Source: Notospermus geniculatus
Lineage: Eukaryota; Nemertea; Pilidiophora; Heteronemertea; Lineidae
NCBI GenBank assembly: GCA_002633025.1
Contig: NMRB01000060.1
Span: 466,821-530,820, forward strand
Direction: 5' to 3'
Length of the DNA: 64,000 nt
Part shown: positions 36,911 through 64,000 of the stretch, piece after piece
Position numbering within the stretch: the first letter of the stretch is position 1
Layout: every line of letters starts with the position of its first letter
Position numbers and translations under genes: made by a program
Notes under the pieces: generated by a model
What the model saw: only the letters and a program-made list of their open reading frames with translations
What the model was told of the DNA's origin: nothing
Database searches by the model: none

Positions 36911-37417
36911 TGATACATCTAAGCACCCAATGTTTTCTATTGAGCTCATGCCGTGTTTGGCACGCAGATTTCGATTCAATATGTAAAGAACCGAGTGATG
37001 GTTTGGCTGTATCCAATTACACTCCTTGTAATATCCCAGGGTTTCGTCTCTCGTTTCCACCTCTTACCGCAGGGAGATCGGATGTACCTGTTGTTTTCTT
37101 CCTGTGGCTTGGTGACCTTTCGTGCTTTGTTCCTCGCATTGCCTGGGTCCTCCTTCTTCCATTTCTCCAGGGTGTAAAGTTATCGAAGGCCGTGAAGACC
37201 TTACCAGCCCCCGCCGTTGCTTTCACTGCTTTGTTGATGAGCCTTTTTCCCACACAAGAATGCAGGAAGTGTATCTGCTTTGAGGGTCTTTTAAAAACAG
37301 CATGTAGCATGTCGACAGGGGCTCTTGTTTCCTCCTGCATTACTTTATAACGGTACATGTACATTATTGCCAAGTATGGAGTTGTGTTCAACTGTTGCAC
37401 TAGCAGGGGGTATTACA

Positions 37418-37794
37418 TCTGGAGTAACTACGTGTTCAACTGCTAAACTTCGTCATTGACGTCTTCAGTCTGAAGCAAGCATGCATTCAACTGCTGCACT
37501 TTTCAGCAGTGAGGTCTTCAGTCTGAAGCAAGCGTGGGTTCAGCTGCTGTACTTCATCAGTGAGGTCTTCAGTCTGAAGCAAGCGTGGGTTCAACTACTG
37601 TACTTCATCAGTGAGGTCTTCAGTCTGAAGCAAGCGTGGGTTCAACTACTGTACTTCATCAGTGAGGTCTTCAGTCTGAAGCAAGCGTGGGTTCAGCTGC
37701 TGTACTTCATCAGTGAGGTCTTCAGTCTGAAGAAAGCATGGGTTCAACTACTGTACTTCAGCGGTGATGTCTTCGATCTGAAGCAAGTGTTGTT
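37418..37794. repeat. 51-bp tandem minisatellite, about 7 units
   Basis: Unit gtcttcagtctgaagcaagc... repeated; the central units are almost identical. Because 51 is a multiple of three, one plus-strand frame stays open (peptide repeat SEVFSLKQAWVQLLYFI), but there is no start context, splice signal or homologue to support a gene. Confidence 0.88.
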
Positions 37795-37798
37795 TTTA

Positions 37799-38023
37799 GG
37801 CCCCGATTACATACATGTAGAGCTATACGCTATTCGGTATTCTAGGCACGTTTCATAGGGCACGCGTATAGTTTGAATCGAGCAAGGTTATTTCCATGGG
37901 TGGTTTACATAAGACTAAACTATTCTAAGGGCACGCTATTCGCTTTTTGTTCGTATTGTGCATGTCCAATTTTGTAGTGTATACCGAATAGCGTATAGCG
38001 TATAGCTCTATGTAATCGGGCCC
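37799..38023. mobile_element. MITE with long inner-repeated TIRs (TTAA-type flanks)
   Basis: Left arm (ggccccgattacat, then agctatacgctattcgg) is inverted at the right (ccgaatagcgtatag, agctctatgtaatcggg). The right flank is TTAA and the left flank TTAG, suggesting a piggyBac- or Kolobok-type target. Confidence 0.65.
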
Positions 38024-38385
38024 TTAAGAAACCAAGTATCATATTCAACAACTCCATATTTTTCTGAAATGTGTCTGAAGATATTCACTGAATCCTGAGG
38101 TACAGCAATCAATAACACTTGAGCTGTGTGGACAGCAGAAGACGATTTCCCGAACATGGGTTACAGTTTTTGTTATGTGGTGTATAGTAAAACATTGTGT
38201 AGCCTCCGTGGCTATGCCATAGCGACTGGCATCGCTATGTAGAATGGATGTACAGTGAGTTTATTGATCTGTTCACAAGTCTATTCCACATTATACAGCA
38301 ACCCCTAAGGAGCTCCGCAGAATGGGGAGGATGAATAACGAATGTGCACACTGGGATTACACTTGAGGTGCCAAGGGTCCATCTT

Positions 38386-38662
38386 CAGGGGCGGATCCAG
38401 GATTCTGGTAAAGGGGGCACAGAAGGCCACAGGCAGACCGATGAAGACAAATGCCGAAGTCACGAAGCCACGGCAGGGGGTCTGGGCTCTCCCCCAGAAA
38501 ATTTTGAAATCTAGAACGCCGTTGGTGTGATTTCCCAACATTTGAGTGACAAATTACAAGGCAATTCTATGGCACTTTGAAAAAGGGCAATTTTTCTAAC
38601 GTTGGTCACACTGAAAATTAGGGGGGGGCACGGGCCGGGTGTGCCCCCCTGGATCCACACCT
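38386..38662. mobile_element. TIR element with ggcggatccagga ends
   Basis: caggggcggatccagga at the left and cctggatccacacctg at the right are inverted termini, with agggggcac / gtgcccccc next to them. A second, gap-interrupted copy lies at 43135-43315. Confidence 0.6.
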
Positions 38663-41600
38663 GATCTTGATTTAAATATTCATTCAATATTTTCCCTTTC
38701 TCTGAAAGCACAGGTCTTGTCCAGGTACTCTGGTTTCCTCCTGCTGCACATTCAATTTGCCGAGTTGTTTTCCATGGAGGTTATAATAATCCAAATTGAT
38801 TTCTGCTTTGCTTTCCATTCAATATTCATCCCTTGGAATGGCCTATAACGTTTCAGGGCCACTCTCACCTCCTGGAGCTAATGATGCAGAACTAATGAGC
38901 AATGTAACTAATCAGACAGATTCTCTAAACAGTCTGGCCAGGTGAGATAATAAAGGCAGGAATGTAGCTTTTCAGGTGTTGGTGTCTTGACAGGTGGGTG
39001 GCCACTTGCAAAAACCACATTCATGATTAGTTGTGCTGAGGCAAAAGAGGGCAGCACAAGGTAGGCTTTATGTGATTGTAGTCTGTTGGAGAACTGGAGG
39101 TTTGGGACACCCCGTGGTAATGGTGTAATATCAAAAATGACTTCACCTCATGAATTTTGATGGCATTGAAAGTAGGCCTACTCATGCATAGACTGTTTAA
39201 ATGATAGCAAGGGTTGTTTGAAAGGAAAATCACACATGTGATTTCAAACGACTTTCATGATACAGAAATTTTGCTGTAGGGCTTAGGTGATGATGATAGG
39301 TCACTGAATCGCAGCTTTGTGTATCAACAGCAATTCAGACATCCAGATTACATGTACCATCAATCTGATGACACCAAGACCAATGCACATTGTGTACACA
39401 TATACACTACAATGTACCAACGTAAATGCCATTGGCAATGGAATTCTAAATCCGAACACGTAGGCTCACGTGCAAACTAATACGTGCAATTTCATGCTGT
39501 AAATGTAATCATCGTTGACGTCGTGGTTTCTGATCTCATTATTCCTTTGTGATATTTTTAGATCTTCTCAAAGGTATCTCGCTATCGAGTCATTTGTCTC
39601 TTGCCTGTCATCATTCTTATCTCCTTTTTTCTGGTAAATCATTTGTTTTAGGAGGTAATGCTTCCATCTCTCAATTTTTCATTGTTTTTCACAAATTCAT
39701 GTTGTTCACAGTGTAAAACTTCTCAAACACAAATACATTGTACTCAATTACCGTTTATTTGTGAGTATACATGCGACCCAAGTTTTCATTGTTCCTCAAA
39801 GAAATTGTTCATCATGGCAAAAGGCTTTCAGTTAGTTTCAATTAGTTTCACAAGCTTAAGCTCAGTTATGCAGTGCTCTGGAAGACAATTTCATTTCTCA
39901 TTTTTCATTGTTCCTCACAAAAATTGTCCAAAGACTTCCAATGAAGTTTTTCCAACACCTATGTACCCGATATTTCGACCTTTACCGTATTCAATCTTCT
40001 CTAGGGAATGAATGACATTCGAAATTTTTGTATTTTCAGATCAACCCCAACAGAATGATTCATATAATGACTTTTTATTGTCAACATCAATCATCACAGT
40101 CGATGCTCATTTCATATTTTGATATTTTCATTTGAAATACATATCGATTCTTGGACTGACGTTTGTAAATCGTAATTATTGTGCTTTTGCGTAAATATAT
40201 CGAAGTCTTTTAATCATGTATGAAATCTGATCATGTTGTTGTCCATTTATAGTTCAGTCATCAAATCCAGGTACATGTATGAACGTTATAAAATGAGGCT
40301 ATCAAAGAGCAGGACGATGAATAGATAATTTGATATTTCATTTTAATTTTTCTCATAAATTAACAGTATTTACTGTCTGATTGATTTATTTGAAAGGGAG
40401 ACTTTGTAAACGGTATCATTTGAACTTAAAAATAAATGAACTGTGTGAACTCTTGGCCTACGCCTGCTGGAACGGGTTTATAGGTTTTTAAAATTCATGT
40501 TAGGCCTACTCCATGCACCACCATGGTGTATCACTGTGCAAGAAACAGAATTTGTAATGTAAATTGTTATGTGGGGAAACTGGAAGCCCTGCAGAAAATA
40601 TGGACGTTAACATGTCCATCATGTGATGAATGAGTTGAAATTGAACCTTAAATTAAAGCTCCTGCTACGACTGGAACCATCGAACTTGCAACGTCGTGGG
40701 GCAGGCACAAATGTTGCCACTACGCCACTTTGACAAAAACCCAAGCCGACCAATTTCATTGATCAAAAGAGCTTGTCTATCGCATCTTGTGAAAACAACA
40801 CATGTCATTGAAAAACATACAGCCTCCTACTCAATGGAGTCTCTTTCAAATTAGCAATCTTTGTGAAATTCTAAACCAGTTCTCTACTCGTGTGGATAAT
40901 CCTTCTGTTGTTCAGTTTGTAAAGACTTGGATCCCCTTTAGAGGCACTTCAGTTATTTTCATGAATCTGCGAGAACTCTGATATTTGAAGTCCAATGAAT
41001 GAATGAGAGTACAGTGGTACCCCTTCTGGACACCTCTGCCAGGAAGACACCTCTCTGTTACAGACCTCTCTATATTACAGACACCTGTCTGTTGAAGGGT
41101 CAAAATCATTTTGAAAATTCCCCAGCCTCATGAGCTATGGTACCCCGATGCTGAACTTACACGACTACAATGTAAATGAAATTCACAATACACGCTTTCC
41201 GTCAAAGCATGCAGAACTCTGTACATTTCATTTCCACCTCTGTTTTGACCTTCACTCAGGTATTCCATTGTCCGTGATGAAAAACCGCTGACTCAGCACT
41301 TAATCCTCGTGGGTTTTGCACTGCAGACCTTCATCGACTGATGGATACCTATTGTCTCCTTCGGTTTGTATGATAAAGCACTCATCACGGCCCTCAAGGA
41401 TGCTGGCTGGTACAAAATTATTGGCTTCTGGGTTGAAGTTGCTCGGGGAGTTTTCATTGTAGTCTGAAACAGAGGTGAGGAAGTAGATCTTTCACTTTCT
41501 GTTCGCCTCGTCTGCTTCCAGGTTTGAGTACGCTATGTATCTTCTGTCAGTTTTCTAAAAACCTTGGCAATGAGTTGGAAAGAATTTGAAGAAACATTCT

Positions 41601-43134
41601 TCAGATCGTTGGTTGGAACAAACTTTCTTCAAATATTTTTCAATCCATACAGTAGGATGTGAGAAAACTTTGACAGGAGATGCTGTCTGCCGGATTCCGG
41701 GGGTAGATGACTTCAGGTTGTTTTGGAAGACAAACATGGAAGGATGTTAGTTCCTTGCTCTCCAAATGAGGACAAGGTTTTGGTAGCTCAAATTGGTGAG
41801 GCCGGGGGCCAGTATTGCTAACTGATTTTGTAAATGTTCGTCATCATGAGATGAATCGCCTCTACCACCGCGGTCGTGAACAAAATATCTGCAGCAGAAC
41901 TACCATCTGAATTAGAGAGTGTTAGAGAGTTACAAAAGGAACCTTGGCATGGAGAGATGTTTGAAATCAGAGGTTGAACCATGATTTATTCCACCTCAGG
42001 TCGGCCGTGTCTGTCATCGCAAGCGACGAGACGAAATCAGTCACATTTGAGAACCGTAATAATTCATCTGTAGTGATAAATCGACACAAGGATCATTTGC
42101 ACATTCCTTGACTATGTCAGGAACCGCTATGCTAGCGCTACACGCTAGCCGAAGATCAATACACTATATATACAATGCTATATGTATGATGTATGTGCTT
42201 GGATACACCACCGTACATGTGACGCCAGCGGAGAAATGGCAGTGATATAATTTTAGAACGTCGACGGAGTCAAGATGCGGGATACGCAAAGAAATGATAG
42301 GATTCTGGGTTGTGATGTCACCATGTTGCTGCGGTTGGCAGCGATGAGAATGTGAGGTCAAGTCGAACAAAAAAAGGAGTATGGGGACCGGTTCGGTTCG
42401 GTCATGCCCGTCTGTGTTAGTTGAAAAAGGAAGCTGCTTAAGACGGGAAGGAGCGACAGTGGACAGTACCTTGGTTGAGGTTGAGTCTGTGGTTTCTTAC
42501 TGGAGTGAAATAGGGTCAGGAGAGCACTTCAAGACTGCGTTCGGAGTCTATGATAGAGGCAGGGTGCCGTTCCTCTCAAACCATCCTAAAAGCACTCTTA
42601 TTTTGCACAGCTTCATCGAACACTCAGTCACTTTGCCAAAAAAGATGCCAAGTCCCTCCCTTGAGAAATGGGTCTGCTCAGGATTTTTAACCTCAGACTG
42701 GCATGAGGGGGGTTTCAGTATTTGGGGCTAATATTGAGGTAAAAAGCTGCCCTCTTCCAAACGTATGAACAGTGAGGGGATTTCCCCTCAATTTTAGCCC
42801 GCTGAACCTACTGGCAGGCCCCAGATGCCTGTGCTCATGCAGACATGAAGTTAGAGAGCACACTTTCACTGCCAGCTCAAAATGTAATCCATTGTTGGAT
42901 GTTTTGAACACAGGTGGCAGATTGGGATGTCTAACAGGAAAAAGTCACCCAGACAACAAGAGAGGCGAAATGTGGGTTTTCGTAAATCTGGACTGTCTGA
43001 GACAAATCAGAACAAAAGACGTGAAGTGTGCATCTAAGACAGCCATTATGTTGATTATTATGATTGTCTGATGGCGCAGATGGCTGGCTAGAAAATGGGG
43101 ATTTGTTGTCTAGGAACAGGTTGCCGATGGGAGA
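38663..43134. other. Intergenic, no gene recognised
   Basis: AT-rich, with SINE-tail fragments (tactctggtttcctcctgctg near 38728), a reverse tRNA-like SINE head near 40655-40735 and a cagtggtaccccttctgg element end near 41010. I looked for the missing BRSK first exon (GPYRLEKTLGKGQ type) and did not find it. Confidence 0.35.
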
Positions 43135-43315
43135 GGCGGATCCAGGATTCAGAGAAAGTGGAAGTTGACCCTGCCCTTCCCNNNNNNNNNNNNNNNNNNN
43201 NNNNNNNNNNNNNNNNNNNNNNNNNNNNNNNNNNNNNNNNNNNNNNNNNNNNNNNNNNNNNNNNNAACCCCCCCCCCCCCCCCCCGGCGCAGATTCGGGG
43301 GTCCAGCCACCCTGC
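43135..43315. mobile_element. Second ggcggatccagga element, broken by a gap
   Basis: The left end ggcggatccaggattc and the right end cgcagattcgggggtccag resemble the element at 38386. A C-homopolymer next to the gap explains why assembly failed. Confidence 0.5.
43182..43265. other. Assembly gap, 84 N
   Basis: A run of 84 unknown bases followed by about 18 C. True length unknown. Confidence 1.
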
Positions 43316-43880
43316 TTTCAGTAACACACAATTTTTCATCAGGATGTTTCCACTGCACCGCTGCGACAGCTTAACAATGTTTCACCGCTGGAGGGCACCA
43401 AAATTTCTGCTTTAGTTGAATCACACCGAACCGTGAACTGCTCACTTGAGGTGATTTGTTCACCCTGGCAAAGCCACCACCCCTGGAAACTATTAACCCT
43501 CTACATGTAGATGAAACCCTTCCGAATGAATGCTATAAGAAATGTATCACAGAATATTTCTGGTGCTCTCTACATTATAATGGATGCATTTTAACGTTCC
43601 TATTCCTGCGGGGGAAATTGTGCAATATCAGAACTAATGAATCCACGGGAAATGTCAGCACCTGATCATCGCTGTGTTGCCATTCTGGGCAAAATGTCAC
43701 TTTCAATAGAATCAACAATGTCATGGGTGCTCATTCCAGATATGGTGTTGTCGGGCAAGGAAATCTTCGGGAGCATGCAGTTTATCATGTGTGTCTCCAG
43801 TGATTCCTGGAACCACTGGAAAGGTGGCCACAAAATGCAGGATGACCCATCCTTGCACCCAGGGTCTTGAGAACTGGTTA

Positions 43881-43964
43881 GAGGACAATTCGTCCCCAAG
43901 GCAATTCGTTCCCAAGGACAATTCATCCCAAGACAATTAGTCCCCAAGGACAATTTGTCCCAAG
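43881..43964. repeat. Short minisatellite, about 16-bp unit ggacaattcgtcccca
   Basis: Five degenerate units. The unit is itself nearly palindromic (gggac..aatt..gtccc), so it could form cruciforms. Confidence 0.75.
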
Positions 43965-44165
43965 CTGTAGTGGGGACCAAATGCAATTTTAACCTGTGTG
44001 GTTCAAGAAGTGTGCAGTAACATGTGTGCAGTATAAAGTGTGCAGTAGAACATGTTGCTCTGTGGCATGCACAGGTACAGGTAGAAAAAAAAGATGTGAA
44101 GTGAGTGGCATGCAACACAGAGAAATTTATAAGATTTTAATGAAGTTTTCTGTTTCTTTTTCTAG

Positions 44166-62107
<17,942 letters not shown>

Positions 62108-63492
62108 CAATTACCGAACGCTGCATACTCGTATGTGGCATCTAGGCTAAGTTCTATGTATAGTAATGTCAATGTCCCTATGGCGCCTAGACAGGGCACC
62201 AGGGGGAAGGGCACGAGAACCAGTGCCAGCTTCACCGGTTATTAAAGTATACTACTGCACCCTACATTTGTATAAACAGTCAATATGTAGTGTCAACCTT
62301 CCTGTACAGATGTACGTGCAGTTCTAGTCGGCTGTCGGTGAATTTGGCCACCACAGTCTCATATGTATGCGAAAGGCCTATTTTGGAATATTTCCTGATG
62401 ATGGCATCAGTCTGCCCTGGTCTGGTCTCCCAATATATATTATGACATGTCCATTTACAAGTGTAGGCATTCTAGTAAATACTCAGTGAATATTGCTGCC
62501 CATGGGTTAGATACAAAAAGTCTCATTTATTTTGGACTAAAAATTATTTCAAACCATAAAATGACCAAGTCTTAGCATATCAATGCTGGTCTGACACGTG
62601 ACCCGTTTGTAATGATATTCATTTGTCCTGGCAATTTTCCCCTCTCTCAGTGAAAACCATTATCTCCATATAAGGCGAGGAACTGCTTAACCTCTTCCCT
62701 GCCACGGCAATTTCATTAACACGACTAAACTTATACCAAACCCTGAAATTTTACAGAAAACCCTGTCAAAGCGGTATTCATTGGAAAGCACTCTGAGAGA
62801 GCTTTCCTACCAATCTGACGGCTTTCAGCTGCCTGTTGAAATCAACATAGTTTTGATGTCTCATATGGGTGCAAATTTATGGATCAGTTTCCCTTGCTTG
62901 ATTAAGTTCTCTGCCTTCTCATTTGACCACCTCTTTCTGTCTGTCCTGTTTGTGCCAATCTCAACCTGCAAAGGATTGTAAAAAAGTGTGAAATGTACAC
63001 TGACTTGACAGAATTTCTCTCATTTCATGAATTTCAGTGACCTTTTCCTCAGAAATTGTAGCTAATCCGATATTTTACTTTTCAGAAACCCATTGATACG
63101 CGAAGAGAGCTCTAACACATCCATACACACAGTGAGTCGATGAATACCCATAATTCATTGTAGCAGATGCCTTGTTTACATGTGCGGCTGATTCGCTTGA
63201 TATTCCTGCCTGTGCTTGAACTAGAAGTCAATGATTTTGGAATAATATCTGTGTCCTCTGGGGACTACGGTTTCCTTCTGCATAACTTTGTAGGTCATTT
63301 TGGTCAAGGAACTAAAGGTGGTGGGTCTTTAAATTGACTTTTAGAAAGCTGCATGGCAGTCATAGTAGATAGGTGCAGGTGTCTTCTGGGGTTCACGTCC
63401 CCTACATTATTTAACACATCACGCTTGGCACTCTGTATTGCTTTTTGCCAAAAGAGGGTGTCTATTCTGACGAAATATTGGTACAGGTCAAC
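62108..63492 (+). other. BRSK 3' UTR and flank, no further gene recognised
   Basis: Follows the BRSK stop. No clear AATAAA within the first few hundred bases. A SINE-tail-like tacggtttccttctgc occurs near 63260. Short open frames only. Confidence 0.4.
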
Positions 63493-63542
63493 AAGAAGAT
63501 AAAAAATTTCCCCTACCAAGAAGATAAAAAATTTCCCCTACC
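63493..63542. repeat. Tandem duplication of a 25-bp unit
   Basis: aagaagataaaaaattt plus cccctacc occurs twice back to back without a mismatch. Confidence 0.85.
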
Positions 63543-63819
63543 TCAAAATGAAATTTGAAAACAAAAAAAGTCAGCATTTTCAGTAGCTTTAAGTGATAAT
63601 CAATCCAGGGCTTTGAGTGTCCCAGAATACCTGCAATGGCGTTGCATGAAATTCGCTTTTTGCCTAGCACATGTAAACGTGGCCTCAGAATGCAGCCCTG
63701 TAGGACCCCATGGTAGCTGCCATGCCCTAGCAAGCATTATGTCACCTCACTCTACAGAGAATGCTCCTGGAGGTTTGGTACTAGAGGCTGTACTGTAGGC
63801 ACTTTAGCGTGGAGGAGGA

Positions 63820-63914
63820 CATCCTGAAGAAATCAGGTCCATCGCTCCCTCGCCTGCACGCACGAGCCTTGCACGTGCAGGCGAGGGAGCGATGGACCTG
63901 ATTTCTTCAGGATG
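63820..63914. repeat. Perfect 41-bp inverted repeat with 13-base loop
   Basis: 63820-63860 and 63874-63914 are exact reverse complements (catcctgaagaaatcagg ... cctgatttcttcaggatg). The interior half is GC-rich (ctccctcgcctgcacg). No mismatch in 41 pairs. Confidence 0.95.
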
Positions 63915-64000
63915 GGAGTAGGATGACTTTTGATACACATTTCATGAAAATTTAGAAGGTGGCCATCGTGCATTTGGAATTTAATGTCCATATGTAATGG

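Noticed and set aside
36910-37400. 146-codon plus and 127-codon minus ORFs
   Set aside because: Overlap in antisense, no domain; the left end is SINE sequence.
37481-37858. 125-codon plus-strand ORF with SEVFSLKQAWVQLLYFI repeats
   Set aside because: An open frame is automatic for a 51-bp tandem repeat without stops; no supporting gene structure.
43088-43415. ORFs running through the N gap on both strands
   Set aside because: Translations of unknown bases; meaningless.

Overview
This is a eukaryotic, intron-rich, AT-leaning window carrying three conserved animal genes plus a dense population of small transposons, hairpins and minisatellites. Frequent acatgta and aggcct words, short coding exons with consensus GT-AG junctions, high repeat diversity and signs of unmerged haplotypes suggest a marine invertebrate. 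A deuterostome such as an echinoderm, hemichordate or cephalochordate is my guess, but the sequence does not prove it.

Layout. (1) About 2.3-8.5 kb, minus strand: a complete 11-exon reading frame (1321 codons plus stop) for the single invertebrate homologue of vertebrate QSER1 and PRR12. It has a disordered Ser/Pro/Gln-rich body and the conserved C-terminal DUF4211-type region. (2) About 12.5-14.1 kb, minus strand: a 5'-truncated non-LTR retrotransposon whose reverse transcriptase is still open for 402 codons. (3) About 15.0-24.1 kb, plus strand: CECR2, a bromodomain chromatin-remodelling subunit, seen from its second coding exon to its stop. Genes 1 and 3 are divergent, with about 6.5 kb between their visible coding ends. 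(4) About 24.1-44.1 kb: no recognisable host gene; MITEs, tRNA-derived SINEs, two coding-length minisatellites, a 0.95-kb near-duplicate that looks like an uncollapsed allele, and an 84-base gap. (5) About 44.2-62.1 kb, plus strand: BRSK (SAD kinase), with 17 exons plus one candidate cassette exon. The first coding exon and the UBA-like exons are not found. (6) About 62.1-64 kb: 3' flank with a perfect 41-bp hairpin.

The three host genes are not a pathway. Two encode nuclear chromatin-associated proteins and the third a polarity/synapse kinase. QSER1/PRR12 and BRSK homologues do, however, share chromosome arms twice in human (11p and 19q13), so the linkage may be ancestral.

The most unusual feature is inside BRSK. 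The exon coding the kinase segment [14 protein letters not shown], together with its 5' splice site, has been amplified downstream into a roughly nine-copy, about 49-bp minisatellite, so the intron carries a ladder of near-identical decoy donors. Six isolated single-N positions appear to mark contig joins. Three of them coincide with structural oddities: the end of the tandem duplicate, the end of an 83-bp perfect inverted repeat, and the place where the BRSK UBA-like exons should be.
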